This document shows positions 7,944 through 17,341 of a stretch of 64,000 nt of DNA, piece by piece. Positions within the stretch are counted from its first letter, which is position 1; each line of letters opens with the position of its first letter. The position numbers and the translations under genes are program-made. The notes beneath the pieces were generated by a model. The model saw nothing but the letters and a program-made list of their open reading frames with translations, was not told where the DNA came from and searched no databases. Source of the DNA: Solibacillus sp040274725 (GTDB taxonomy: Bacteria > Bacillota > Bacilli > Bacillales_A > Planococcaceae); contig JBEMAQ010000017.1 in assembly GCA_040274725.1 (NCBI GenBank), positions 1-64,000 on the forward strand. Direction: 5' to 3'.

Positions 7944-8858
7944 ATGAAACGAGCTAGAATTATATATAATCCAACTTCAGGACGTGAAATTTTTAAAAAG
8001 CACTTGCCGGAAGTTTTAGCAAAGTTAGAGATAGCAGGATACGAGACTTCTTGTCACGCGACAACCGGTGAGGGTGACGCAACAAATGCGGCAAAAATCG
8101 CAGTGGAGCGTGGTTTTGATATAGTCATAGCAGTTGGTGGTGACGGCACATTGAATGAGGTCGTAGCGGGTGTCAGTCAATTTGAGCAGCGTCCAAAAAT
8201 CGGGCTTATTCCGATGGGGACAACGAATGACTTTGCGCGCGCAGTGCATATTCCGCGCAAAATCGACGAGGCAGTCGATATTATTATTAAAGGCGACACG
8301 ATTCCAGTCGATGTTGGGCTTGTGAATGGTGAGCGCTACTTTATTAATATTGCAGCGGGTGGCCGTATTACGGAGTTAACATATGAAGTGCCAAGCAAAA
8401 TGAAAACAATGCTCGGTCAGATGGCTTATTACTTAAAAGGAATTGAAATGATGCCATCTGTCAAAGCGGCACATATGAAGCTTGAAATTGATGATGAAAT
8501 ATTTGATGGCAATGCAATGATGTTTTTATGCGCATTAACAAATTCAGTAGGTGGCTTTGAAAAACTTGCGCCAGACTCATCACTAAATGATGGCAAGTTT
8601 ACGGTTATTGTATTGAAGGAATGCTCATTAGCAGACTTTGTTCGTTTAGCGACATTAGCGCTGCGCGGTGAGCATTTAAATGATCCGCTCGTTATTTATC
8701 GTAAGGCGAGCCGTGTTGCGATAATGTCTGATGAGGATGTACATTTAAATTTAGATGGTGAGTACGGTGGCGATGCACCAGCGACATTTCAAAACTTAAT
8801 GCGTCATATTGAGGTTTTTGTGCCGATTGACGAGATGCGCGAAGAAGATCGTATATAA
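7944..8858 (+). CDS. dgkB: Diacylglycerol kinase DgkB
   Basis: 304-residue soluble lipid kinase that phosphorylates diacylglycerol released during lipoteichoic acid synthesis, returning it to the phospholipid pool. The catalytic-domain signatures are clear: RIIYNPTSGRE at the N terminus, the nucleotide-binding AVGGDGTLNEV at about 65-75, and PMGTTNDFAR at about 92-101. Length matches B. subtilis DgkB (YerQ). There, dgkB lies directly before the rRNA methyltransferase gene yefA/rlmCD; here the same pair is split by a chemoreceptor gene on the other strand. Confidence 0.93.
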   Translation: MKRARIIYNPTSGREIFKKHLPEVLAKLEIAGYETSCHATTGEGDATNAAKIAVERGFDIVIAVGGDGTLNEVVAGVSQFEQRPKIGLIPMGTTNDFARAVHIPRKIDEAVDIIIKGDTIPVDVGLVNGERYFINIAAGGRITELTYEVPSKMKTMLGQMAYYLKGIEMMPSVKAAHMKLEIDDEIFDGNAMMFLCALTNSVGGFEKLAPDSSLNDGKFTVIVLKECSLADFVRLATLALRGEHLNDPLVIYRKASRVAIMSDEDVHLNLDGEYGGDAPATFQNLMRHIEVFVPIDEMREEDRI

Positions 8859-8859
8859 G

Positions 8860-8900
8860 AATGTCCGAGTAACCTTTTGAAGGCTGCTCGGACATTTTTT
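8860..8900 (+). terminator. Terminator after dgkB
   Basis: A 10-bp stem (8860-8869 with 8887-8896) is followed by a T-run of at least six. Confidence 0.88.
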
Positions 8901-8904
8901 AACA

Positions 8905-9056
8905 GATAAGAAAGTATAAAATTTGGCGTTTTATATGTCTAGGCTAAAGCGCCAGCCCCTCGAGGTCGCTTCAAAAATCTCTACGCGTGCAAGCACACTA
9001 GGAGATTTTCTCCAGCGCTTGTCGGGGCTGAACGGGCGCTTTAGCGCTTTTCTTAT
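8905..9056. repeat. Dispersed palindromic repeat, copy A
   Basis: An imperfect inverted repeat of about 150 bp. The left arm contains TCTAGGCTAAAGCGCCAG and AGCCCCTC; the right arm contains the near-complement GGGGCTGAACGGGCGCTTTAG. Both ends carry ATAAGAAA or its complement. It shares blocks with repeats near 16.4 kb and 40.85 kb. It fills the gap between the convergent dgkB and chemoreceptor genes and reaches the chemoreceptor stop codon. REP/MITE-like palindromes of this general kind are common in Bacillaceae genomes; the family name is not known to me. Confidence 0.8.
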
Positions 9057-10729
9057 ATTTTGAAGTTTTTAATAAGTTGTCTTAGCTCTAATGTATTGCT
9101 GTTTAATACCTCGATAACGTCGTTAATATGTTGTCTTTGCGCGGCTTGCTGTACCGATTCATCTGAAATGGTATCGATTAGTAAAACCGCATGTTCAGCA
9201 TTATCCGCAATTTTGTTTACCGAGACAGATACCTGCTCAGCACTTGTAGAAATTTGTTTAGATGTTGCAGAAATATGCTCTACCTGATTGGTTAAATGAC
9301 CAATACTAGATGAAATCGTTGTAAAGGAATGACCTGCCTCATGAATAATCGCAACACCGTCCTTTACAGAGCTTAAGCCCTTTTGCACGGCTGTCGTGAC
9401 ATCCGTCGTATCTTGTTGAATACTTGTAGTAAGCTGGCCGATTTGCTCGGCTGATAGCTTGGATTGCTCCGCTAGCTTTCGTACCTCATCAGCGACAACG
9501 GCAAACCCCTTACCAGATTCACCTGCGCGCGCGGCTTCAATCGTGGCATTGAGTGCCAATAAATTTGTTTGGTCTGTAATATCCGTAATGATTTTTGAAA
9601 AATGGCTAATTTCATCCGATTGCTTACTTAGCTTTTCTGTTAACTCATTAATAAGAGATGTAGCCGTATAAATCGTATCCATTTGCTCAATGGCCTGTTG
9701 AATGGTTGCCATACCATTAGTAGAGGTTACGGATAAATGAACGGATTCCCCATGTAAAATTTGCGTAGCCTCCGCAATTTGTTGAATACTAACAGTTGTT
9801 TCATGCATAGCAGCAGAGCTTTCCTGTGCAGCGAGCGCGTTGTTTTCTGTTACGGTCACACTTTCTTCCAACCGCTGTGCGATTCGCGTAGAAATATCCA
9901 TAATAATCGCGGAATTCCCTGTTAAATCCTGTGATGAGGATTGTAAATGCGCCGAGCTGGTATGAATTTTATCAACAATTGTTTGGAAATTTTGTTTTAG
10001 CTGATTAAATGATAACGAGAGCTCCCCAATTTCATCCCTTGAGCGAATAGAAAGAGGCTCACCAGTTAAATCCCCGTTAGCTATAGTGTTTACCTCTTTC
10101 GCAATACGATGAAGCGGCACCGTAATACCACGCTGTATATAAACTAAAAAAGTAGTGACTAAAAGCACAATGCATAAACTAGTACTAGCTGAAATAATCA
10201 TAGAGGAGGCAGATTTACTTTTCGTCATTGTAGCCAGCTGATCAAGTACAATTTGCTTTTCAAATACGATTTTTTCGAGTAGCGTATACATCGCTTCACT
10301 CGCTGTTTTATAGTCACTATTAATAGTAGTCAATGCCTTTGAAACATCCTTTTGCTGGACGCTTGTTAAAACAGTAGCTAAATGCTGCTGTAGCGCTGAA
10401 TTATGATTGGATAGATTTGTTAAATTAGCGTTAGGCTCGTTATTCATATTTAGAGATTGAATAATAGAATTGGTAGAATCATTATGAGCAGTAATACGCT
10501 CTAAGTTTTGTGTGGATGGATCTATAATATACATTTGAAGATATACACGCTGAGAAAGCAGCTCCTTTTGAAGTGTATTCAGCAATTCAATTTCTTCAAA
10601 ATGTACATCGACCGTTGTGTTAACCTGCTGACCAATTTGAGAAAATTGTACTGTTAAGTAACCGAGGACGACAATAAAAATAATATTGATTGTTATAAAG
10701 CCCGCATTTAACCTTTGGCGAATAGACAT
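9053..10729 (-). CDS. Methyl-accepting chemotaxis protein
   Basis: 558-residue transmembrane chemoreceptor. TM1 is at about 12-30, a four-helix-bundle-like extracytoplasmic domain follows to about 170, TM2 is at about 175-197, then HAMP (GDLTGEPLSIRSRDEIGEL) and a long signalling coiled coil. The kinase-contact hairpin reads ITDQTNLLALNATIEAARAG and DEVRKLAEQ. The ligand is unknown. The gene runs opposite to dgkB and rlmCD, and its stop codon touches the palindromic repeat. Confidence 0.9.
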   Translation of the reverse strand: MSIRQRLNAGFITINIIFIVVLGYLTVQFSQIGQQVNTTVDVHFEEIELLNTLQKELLSQRVYLQMYIIDPSTQNLERITAHNDSTNSIIQSLNMNNEPNANLTNLSNHNSALQQHLATVLTSVQQKDVSKALTTINSDYKTASEAMYTLLEKIVFEKQIVLDQLATMTKSKSASSMIISASTSLCIVLLVTTFLVYIQRGITVPLHRIAKEVNTIANGDLTGEPLSIRSRDEIGELSLSFNQLKQNFQTIVDKIHTSSAHLQSSSQDLTGNSAIIMDISTRIAQRLEESVTVTENNALAAQESSAAMHETTVSIQQIAEATQILHGESVHLSVTSTNGMATIQQAIEQMDTIYTATSLINELTEKLSKQSDEISHFSKIITDITDQTNLLALNATIEAARAGESGKGFAVVADEVRKLAEQSKLSAEQIGQLTTSIQQDTTDVTTAVQKGLSSVKDGVAIIHEAGHSFTTISSSIGHLTNQVEHISATSKQISTSAEQVSVSVNKIADNAEHAVLLIDTISDESVQQAAQRQHINDVIEVLNSNTLELRQLIKNFKI

Positions 10730-10902
10730 AAGTTGAACTACCTTCTTCCTATTTTAATTAACATATTTTCCCTAGTTTTAATGGACTATATTATACAATA
10801 ATATGTAATTAATATCCAGTTTGCTATGGAGTGAAAAAAGTCGAATAATAGAATTCTTCATGCGCTACATGGTACAATGAGAGGATTGAATGGAGGATTA
10901 TG

Positions 10903-12267
10903 ATGACCGCACCAATTAAAAAAAATGACCGAATTACAGTTTATATAGAGGATTTAACGCATGATGGCAATGGGGTAGCGAAAGTAGACGGCTACCCACT
11001 GTTCATCCGTGACGCACTGCCTGGAGAAACAGCCGAAGTACTCGTACTGAAAACGCTAAAAAATTATGGCTTTGCGAAAATTATGGAGCTAAAAGAAGCA
11101 TCACCAGACCGCGTGGAAGCACCATGTGAATATTTTGCACAGTGCGGCGGCTGTCAGTTGCAGCATCTGTCATATGAGGGACAATTAAAATGGAAGCGCA
11201 GCATGGTTGAAAATGTCATGAAGCGCCTTGGCAAAATCGATGCACCTGTGCACCCTGTAAAAGGCATGGATGAGCCGTGGCATTACCGCAATAAATCACA
11301 AATTCCGTTTGCACAAAACGAGGCAGGTCAAGTCGTTGCAGGCTTCTACAAAACGAAGTCGCATACAATTGTCGACATGGAGCGTTGCTTAATTCAAACA
11401 GGCGAGGCTGATATTGTGATGGACGAATTAAAACGTGCAATTTCGAAATTAGGCGTGCGCCCGTATGAGGAGAAGTCACACCAAGGCATGCTACGCCACG
11501 TCGTTGTAAGAAAGGCACGTGCAACGGGTGAAGTAATGGTCGTGCTTGTGACAAAATCTCGCAAATTCCCGCAAGTAGAAGCTGTTGTTGAAAAGGTGCG
11601 CGAGTTGATGCCAAATGTGACGTCTATTGTACAAAACATTAACGGCGAGAAAACAAACGTTATTTTTGGCAACGAAACACTGACACTTTGGGGCAAAGAT
11701 ACGATTGAAGATACAATTGGCGACGTACGCTTTGAAATTTCAGCGCGTTCATTCTATCAGGTGAATCCTGTGCAAACAGAGGTGCTTTACAAGCAGGCAC
11801 TTGATTATGCACAGCTAACAGGTACAGAACGCGTAATTGACGCATACTGTGGCATCGGTTCTATCTCGCTATTTTTAGCCCAGAAGGCAAAGCATGTCAT
11901 GGGTGTTGAAATCGTGCCACAGGCGATTGAAGATGCAAAGCGCAATGCAGAACTGAATGGTTTTACAAATACTTACTTTGAAGCTGGCCCGGCAGAGGAA
12001 GTTATCCCGCGCTGGTATAGTGAAGGCAAGGAAGCTGATGTGTTAGTAGTGGACCCACCGCGTAAAGGCTGTGACGAGGCACTACTGACAACAATTATTA
12101 CGCAGCGTCCAAAGCGCGTTGTGTATGTATCATGTAATCCCGCAACACTTGCGCGCGACCTTCGTATTTTAGAAGATGGCGGATACAAAACGCAGGAAGT
12201 ACAGCCAGTGGATATGTTCCCTCATAGTGTACATTGTGAAGCAGTTGCTTGGCTTGAATTAATTTAA
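10903..12267 (+). CDS. rlmCD: 23S rRNA (uracil-5-)-methyltransferase RlmCD/RlmD family
   Basis: 454-residue SAM-dependent RNA m5U methyltransferase of the RumA/TrmA family. It has an N-terminal TRAM domain (about 5-60), a [4Fe-4S] cysteine cluster (CEYFAQCGGCQLQH, about 73-86), the SAM-binding DAYCGIGSISLFLA and GVEIVPQAIEDAKRNA, and the catalytic YVSCNPATLARDL. In B. subtilis the homologue YefA modifies two 23S rRNA uridines; I assume the same. I start at the second of two adjacent ATGs, 6 bases after GGAGG; the first is only 3 bases from it. Confidence 0.92.
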   Translation: MTAPIKKNDRITVYIEDLTHDGNGVAKVDGYPLFIRDALPGETAEVLVLKTLKNYGFAKIMELKEASPDRVEAPCEYFAQCGGCQLQHLSYEGQLKWKRSMVENVMKRLGKIDAPVHPVKGMDEPWHYRNKSQIPFAQNEAGQVVAGFYKTKSHTIVDMERCLIQTGEADIVMDELKRAISKLGVRPYEEKSHQGMLRHVVVRKARATGEVMVVLVTKSRKFPQVEAVVEKVRELMPNVTSIVQNINGEKTNVIFGNETLTLWGKDTIEDTIGDVRFEISARSFYQVNPVQTEVLYKQALDYAQLTGTERVIDAYCGIGSISLFLAQKAKHVMGVEIVPQAIEDAKRNAELNGFTNTYFEAGPAEEVIPRWYSEGKEADVLVVDPPRKGCDEALLTTIITQRPKRVVYVSCNPATLARDLRILEDGGYKTQEVQPVDMFPHSVHCEAVAWLELI

Positions 12268-12273
12268 TAATCT

Positions 12274-12308
12274 AGAGCAAATTCTTTTAAAAAGGATTTG
12301 CTCTTTTT
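12274..12308 (+). terminator. Terminator after rlmCD
   Basis: Stem AGAGCAAAT (12274-12282) with ATTTGCTCT (12296-12304), followed by Ts. Confidence 0.85.
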
Positions 12309-12466
12309 AGTATTTAATTAATAAAAATAATTTCCAATTAAAAGAACTTGTTGTTACAATTTATTTATCATTAAAATTCTGAAAAGACAGAAATTTGATG
12401 GCTTGTTTCGATTAAGGGCAGCATGATCTACAGCGACGTTTAAAACTGAAGAGTGGAGGTTTTACA

Positions 12467-13954
12467 ATGTTTATTACAAGTGTATTAAAGATGCATGCAC
12501 AGCAAAATCCGAACCACCCAGCAATTGTTTTTAGGGACGATGAATGGACATACGCGGAGCTTTACGATCAGGCGAAAAAAATTGCTGCTTACCTGCAACA
12601 GCAGGGCTACAAAAAAGGAGATATTGTTGCACAGTTTACATTGAACTCCGGTTTATTTATGTTGATTTATTATGGTGTGCAGTTAGCCGGGCTGACAGTG
12701 ATGCCAGTCAATACAAAGCTTGCGGCACCTGAAGTAGCGTATATATTTAGACATTCCAAGGCGAAGGTACTCATTTATGATGAGCAGTTAGAGGAGACAA
12801 TTAGGGCCACGGACGCTCCATTCGACGAGGTGCTGACACTTAAGGGAATTCAAGAAATTTTGGCTAATGATGCACTTAATTTTACTGAGCCAGCAGCAAA
12901 TGATGAGGAAACAGCGGTTGTGATGTACACATCTGGTACAACAGGCAAGCCAAAGGGCGTGATGCTTAGTCATCGTAATATTTTTGAGACGGCGGAAATT
13001 TGGTCAGAATCGATGCAAATGACGACGCGTGACCGCATGTATATTTGTACACCACTGTTTCATTGTGCGGGCAGTCATGTTTTTGCGGTACCGACAATGT
13101 TAAAAGGCGGGACGGTCATTATTGAGGAGGCCTTTTCACCGGATCAAACATTAAAAGATTTGGTTAAAACGCAGGCAACGATTTTTTTCGGTGTGCCCGC
13201 GATGTATACAATTTTACTGAATAAGCCGGAGCTGAAGGATTACAATTTTGAGCAGCTACGTCTATTTTGTTATGGTGCGGCGCCGATGCCGTATGAATTG
13301 GTGAAGCGCTTAAAGGATACATTCCCGAATGTAAAAGTACAAAATCTATACGGTCAAACAGAAAATTCACCAGCTACGAGCTCGCTACTAGATGATGCGG
13401 CACTCGTGAAAATCGGCTCGGTCGGCAAGCCGCTCGCACGCACAGAAATTCAATTAGTCGATCCAAGTGGAGAGGTTGTACCACTTGGTGAGGTTGGTGA
13501 AATTTGTGTGCGCGGACCACAGGTGATGACAGGCTATTTGTACGCACCAGAGGAAACGGCGCAGACAATTCGTAATGGCTGGTTGTATTCAGGCGATTTA
13601 GGGAAATTTGATGAAGAGGGCTACTTATACATCGTTGATCGCAAGAAAGATATGATTATTCGCGGTGGTGAAAATATTTACCCAATCGAGGTGGAGGAGA
13701 TACTATACCAAATCCCGCAGGTGCTAGAGGCAGCTGTTGTTGGTGTGCCACATGAGGTTTACGGTGAGGTGCCGAAAGCGTTTATTGTCGTAAAAGAAGG
13801 CGAACAATTAACGGAGGAGGCCGTACTGACATATTGTAAAACACAGCTAGCAAAATACAAGTTACCATATGAGGTCGATTTTTTAGCACAATTACCACGT
13901 AATGCATCAGGAAAAGTATTGAAGCATACATTGCGTCCTAAGCAAAACGTTTAG
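12467..13954 (+). CDS. Acyl-CoA synthetase (long-chain fatty acid-CoA ligase-like)
   Basis: 495-residue AMP-forming ligase of the ANL superfamily; it should activate a carboxylic acid to its CoA thioester. Motifs in order: MYTSGTTGKPKGVMLSHRN (P-loop), YGQTENSP, YSGDLGKFDEEGYLYIVDR, DMIIRGGENIYPIEVEE and the catalytic lysine region PRNASGKVLKH. GGAGG lies about 8 bases upstream of the ATG. It matches fadD/lcfB-like enzymes in length, but chain-length preference cannot be read from sequence. It stands alone with a terminator; no FadR-type operator was seen upstream. It could supply the acyl-CoA dehydrogenase and thiolase encoded near 29 kb. Confidence 0.88.
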   Translation: MFITSVLKMHAQQNPNHPAIVFRDDEWTYAELYDQAKKIAAYLQQQGYKKGDIVAQFTLNSGLFMLIYYGVQLAGLTVMPVNTKLAAPEVAYIFRHSKAKVLIYDEQLEETIRATDAPFDEVLTLKGIQEILANDALNFTEPAANDEETAVVMYTSGTTGKPKGVMLSHRNIFETAEIWSESMQMTTRDRMYICTPLFHCAGSHVFAVPTMLKGGTVIIEEAFSPDQTLKDLVKTQATIFFGVPAMYTILLNKPELKDYNFEQLRLFCYGAAPMPYELVKRLKDTFPNVKVQNLYGQTENSPATSSLLDDAALVKIGSVGKPLARTEIQLVDPSGEVVPLGEVGEICVRGPQVMTGYLYAPEETAQTIRNGWLYSGDLGKFDEEGYLYIVDRKKDMIIRGGENIYPIEVEEILYQIPQVLEAAVVGVPHEVYGEVPKAFIVVKEGEQLTEEAVLTYCKTQLAKYKLPYEVDFLAQLPRNASGKVLKHTLRPKQNV

Positions 13955-13977
13955 TTTTAGTAAAGCAATAATAAAGT

Positions 13978-14025
13978 ACCTGTAGTTAAGGCATCTGTAA
14001 AAGTGCTTTAACTGTAGGTATTTTT
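13978..14025 (+). terminator. Terminator after acyl-CoA ligase gene
   Basis: A 15-16-bp stem (13978-13993 with 14004-14019) followed by a long T-run. Confidence 0.9.
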
Positions 14026-14310
14026 ATTTTTTTGTTAGAAGGAATATAGCTTTCGTAAAGTAGTGGATGATTTTAACGAGAACGGTGGAAATCACATTAA
14101 AAGAAGGCGAAAATTTTATTATTTAACCTTACATTAGAATGATACTTCTAAATTTTATCTTTTTAAAAAATTAAAAACAAAAGACCTATCTCCTCTGCAT
14201 GAATTAATAAGAAAAATAAATATAATTTACTATATATTTACAATGGTAAATTTTTGTGTTAAATTTTTCATTGTATTATTTGGTAATATATCATTAGGAG
14301 TGTTCATTTG
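14026..14310. other. AT-rich leader of the second chemoreceptor gene
   Basis: About 285 bp with no gene. It should hold the chemoreceptor promoter. No clear sigma-D element (TAAA-N15-GCCGATAT) was found, and sigma-A-like hexamers are too many in this AT-rich DNA to choose one. Confidence 0.4.
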
Positions 14311-16014
14311 ATGGAAGAGAAACGTGTTAAATATCCCATTTCTTTAAAATTAGCTAGTACTATAGGTTGTATTTTGATTATATTCGGGATATTTTGTGTT
14401 GTTAATGTGATACAAATTAAAAACATAGATTCGTCGTACAATAATTTACTAAACCGACGCGAGCTTGTCATAGGAAATGTTCAGCATTTACAATATTTAA
14501 TGACAGATATGGAAGTGACAGTGCAGCAAGTATTACTTACAGGAAATAAGGAATTAGAATCAAAGTATTACACGTTAAAGGAAGAATTTAATGAGACGTT
14601 AATGGCCTTTAATGCTACTTCTCCAAATGCTGAATCGAAAAAGCAAATTGATTTATTACAAGTTTATTATGAGGATTATGCGAAAGTCCTAGAGGAAGGT
14701 TTATCAAGAAATCTTTCACCGAACGAGGTCACGGCGTTTTTAGTCGAAGTAGATTTTCAAAATAAGCAAGATGCGTTTCATGAGCAGGCTGTTAATATTT
14801 TAACCATTGCGAACAAGGTAATGGCGAATGACCGCGTAGCAACGCAGGAAAAAACAAGCTTTATCGTAAGGACAATTTTTATCGCCATCGCCTCATTTTT
14901 ATTGATAGGCGCGGCACTTGGCTACGGACTCGGACGAAATATTGCGAGACCAATCGAGCTATTAGCGAATCGAATGCAACAGTTAGCGAGTGGTAATTTT
15001 GCATTAGAGCCACTCCAGTTAAAAAATAATGACGAAATTGGCTGGTTAATGAAATCCTCAAATACAATGATAGAAAATATGAAGGAACTGTTTAAAGATG
15101 TCCAATCTTCTGCTACGACTATTGCGACCTCTACCGTAACAATCGCTGAATCAACAGAGCAGGCCCGTAATATTGCGACAGATGTGGCAGGAATCGCACA
15201 GACCAGTGCGGAAAACTCAGATCGACAGCTTCATCATTTTGAGCAGGCACATTATCAAATGCAGCAATTGACAGATGAAGTTTTATCAATTGAACAGCAA
15301 AGTAAAGAAATGCAGCAAACAAACACACATACATTAATGCTTTCTCAAAAAGGGGAGCAGGTTGTTGGAGATGTGTTAGTGAATATGGAAGAAATTAAAG
15401 CATCGTCGCAAAATATTTATGTGATAGCAGAGGAGCTAGGGAAATATTCGAATAATGCGGATAGTATGCTTTCTCTTATTACAGCCATTTCAGAGCAAAC
15501 AAATTTGTTAGCATTGAATGCATCAATTGAAGCAGCACGCGCAGGCGAGGCAGGGAAAGGCTTTGCAGTTGTAGCGGATGAGGTGCGAAATTTAGCGGAG
15601 GAATCACGTAAATCTGTCGATAAAGTACGTGAAGTTGTTGGCTTTATTCATAAAGGAACAGCAGATTTAACGAAAACCGTACAAAATAGCCATAATTGTG
15701 TACTGACTGGGATGGAAACGTCGACAAACGCGCAAACGATTTTTTATCAATTGCATGAATCAATTGAACAGTTAACACGCACAACGGCGCAAGTTACACA
15801 ATCAATTGGTCAGGTGCGTACAATTCATGAAACATTAGCAAACACAATTCAGCAGTCGAAAGGTATTTCATATGAGGTGCAAAATACGTCTCAGCAAACG
15901 ACAGCTGTTGCACAGGAACAATTAGCTATTTCAGAGCAGCTTTCACATAGCGTTAATCACTTTAACCAAATTTCAGAAGCGCTAATACAAAATGTTCAGC
16001 GTATAAAAGCATAA
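14311..16014 (+). CDS. Methyl-accepting chemotaxis protein
   Basis: 567-residue chemoreceptor. TM1 is at about 12-31, a helical sensor region runs to about 190, TM2 is at about 191-212, then HAMP (RPIELLANRMQQLASGNF) and a signalling domain with the hairpin ISEQTNLLALNASIEAARAG and DEVRNLAEE. AGGAG lies 10 bases before the ATG at 14311; a TTG at 14308 is an alternative start. The ligand is unknown. A decayed copy of the C-terminal end of a closely related gene lies near 23.7-23.9 kb. Confidence 0.9.
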   Translation: MEEKRVKYPISLKLASTIGCILIIFGIFCVVNVIQIKNIDSSYNNLLNRRELVIGNVQHLQYLMTDMEVTVQQVLLTGNKELESKYYTLKEEFNETLMAFNATSPNAESKKQIDLLQVYYEDYAKVLEEGLSRNLSPNEVTAFLVEVDFQNKQDAFHEQAVNILTIANKVMANDRVATQEKTSFIVRTIFIAIASFLLIGAALGYGLGRNIARPIELLANRMQQLASGNFALEPLQLKNNDEIGWLMKSSNTMIENMKELFKDVQSSATTIATSTVTIAESTEQARNIATDVAGIAQTSAENSDRQLHHFEQAHYQMQQLTDEVLSIEQQSKEMQQTNTHTLMLSQKGEQVVGDVLVNMEEIKASSQNIYVIAEELGKYSNNADSMLSLITAISEQTNLLALNASIEAARAGEAGKGFAVVADEVRNLAEESRKSVDKVREVVGFIHKGTADLTKTVQNSHNCVLTGMETSTNAQTIFYQLHESIEQLTRTTAQVTQSIGQVRTIHETLANTIQQSKGISYEVQNTSQQTTAVAQEQLAISEQLSHSVNHFNQISEALIQNVQRIKA

Positions 16015-16052
16015 ATTTTTTCAAACGAAAAGCCATTCAAGATGTTTTAAAG

Positions 16053-16376
16053 TGTACCCTTTGTAAAGGGTATTTTGAAAAACTTAGGTAACTTGTTGAA
16101 GCTGCTGTTTGTATTTTACAGGCGGCAGCTTTTTCAAATTCCATTGCCTATGATAATGATTGGAGCACGTTATCTAACATTTGATTTCCCGTAGCGTGAC
16201 ATCGACTGATTTAAGCCTATTTTCTTCACGAATGTTTGGTAAATTAGGCTTGTATAATGAACCACTTAATCAGAATGGATAAAGGCATCTTCAGCTAAAT
16301 GCTTCTGTTTTCTTACTATAAATAAAAGTACCCTATAAAATAGTCCTTTTTCAAAGTGTCTATCTTCTAGGGTACA
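16053..16376. mobile_element. IS3-family insertion sequence remnant (about 324 bp)
   Basis: The ends are a perfect terminal inverted repeat: TGTACCCT at 16053-16060 and AGGGTACA at 16369-16376. Only the distal part of the second transposase frame survives inside, on the minus strand and with stop codons. An intact IS3/IS150-type element would be about 1.2-1.4 kb, so most has been lost. No clear target-site duplication is visible at the flanks. Confidence 0.78.
16120..16310 (-). pseudogene. IS3-family transposase (OrfB) C-terminal fragment
   Basis: Minus-strand translation gives AEDAFIHSD, a stop, then VVHYTSLIYQTFVKKIGL and NQSMSRYGK. This matches the IS3/IS150 OrfB stretch HSDQG-x-HYTS...QSMSR-G-C-DNA, including the second catalytic aspartate of the DDE triad. 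A stop replaces the Gln of HSDQG, and the frame breaks before the region of the catalytic glutamate. The gene is dead. Boundaries are approximate. Confidence 0.75.
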
Positions 16377-16404
16377 TTTTACATTTGGTATGCGTCTTTT
16401 TTTA

Positions 16405-16510
16405 GAGAAAAGAAAGTATACAATTAGGCGTTTTTATGTCTAGGCTAAACACCGGCCTTCGAGGTTGTACTCTCACTCTCGGGGGAAATGGGCGCTTTAG
16501 TGCTTAGTTA
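16405..16510. repeat. Dispersed palindromic repeat, copy B
   Basis: Shares AGAAAGTATA, TAGGCG-TTTT-ATGTCTAGGCTAAA and GGGCGCTTTAG with copy A, but the centre is shorter and has diverged. It abuts the 3' end of the leftward MetQ-like gene. Confidence 0.7.
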
Positions 16511-17341
16511 TTTGAAATAATCTGGTAACGTATAGCCAGCATAAATTTCTTGTTCTAAAAATACTTGCTGGAACGCTTCAGCATGATAGGCCTCTATAAT
16601 GTCCTTCACATATTGCGCCTCTAAATTTCCCTCTTTAACTGCTACGATGTTTGTATGAGGAGCTGTCATCGTTTCTAATAGCAGTGCATCTGTTAATGTT
16701 AATCCACCAGCAATGGCAAAATTCCCTTGAATCGCTACTAACGCTACATCTTCTAAAGCACGTGTACCCATAGCAGAATCCATAGGTGTGATTTTTACAT
16801 TTTTAGGGTTATCCACGATGTCACTATCGGATACGTGAATTGGGTTAACATCTTCTTTCACCTTGATCCAACCAAGCTCGCTTAATAAATTTAAACCACG
16901 CGCCATATTTACTGGATCCGCAGGCATTGCTACTTCAACCCCGTCAGGTACCTCGTCTAAATTTGTGTAAACATTTGAATACAGACCCATAGGCGGTGTA
17001 GGGACGAGAACGGCTGGCTTTAATGAAAAGCCTTGTTGCTCATTGATGGATTCTAAATAAATCGAGTGCTGAAAAATGTTTGCATCAATTTCGCCACTCG
17101 CAACCGCTGCATTGTTGACAACGCCATCCGTAAAGTTTTTGTACGTAATCGTGTATCCCTTTTCCGTTAAAATGGGCTCGACCCCTAAGCGGAATATGTC
17201 TTCATAAGGACCTGGATTAAAGCCGATTGTAATGTCTTTTTTGTCTGCAATAGTGCTTGAATCTTGCGGCTCATTGCCACAGGCGACTAAAAATAATGTC
17301 ATTAGAAAAGTGAATAGCAGTAAAAAATTTCGTTTTTTCAT
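16508..17341 (-). CDS. MetQ/NlpA-family substrate-binding lipoprotein (first of three)
   Basis: 277-residue lipoprotein with signal peptide and lipobox LVAC at about 18-21, so it should be anchored outside the membrane. The NlpA/MetQ fold is shown by ITIGFNPGPYEDIF, the GEIDANIFQHSIYLES substrate region and AMPADPVNMARGL. These proteins bind methionine or other small sulfur compounds for MetN-MetP transporters. It points away from the met transporter operon and has no ATPase or permease of its own, so it may feed the transporter at 19.7-21.4 kb. It shares only family-level motifs with the other two MetQ-like proteins, suggesting a different ligand. Confidence 0.85.
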   Translation of the reverse strand: MKKRNFLLLFTFLMTLFLVACGNEPQDSSTIADKKDITIGFNPGPYEDIFRLGVEPILTEKGYTITYKNFTDGVVNNAAVASGEIDANIFQHSIYLESINEQQGFSLKPAVLVPTPPMGLYSNVYTNLDEVPDGVEVAMPADPVNMARGLNLLSELGWIKVKEDVNPIHVSDSDIVDNPKNVKITPMDSAMGTRALEDVALVAIQGNFAIAGGLTLTDALLLETMTAPHTNIVAVKEGNLEAQYVKDIIEAYHAEAFQQVFLEQEIYAGYTLPDYFK

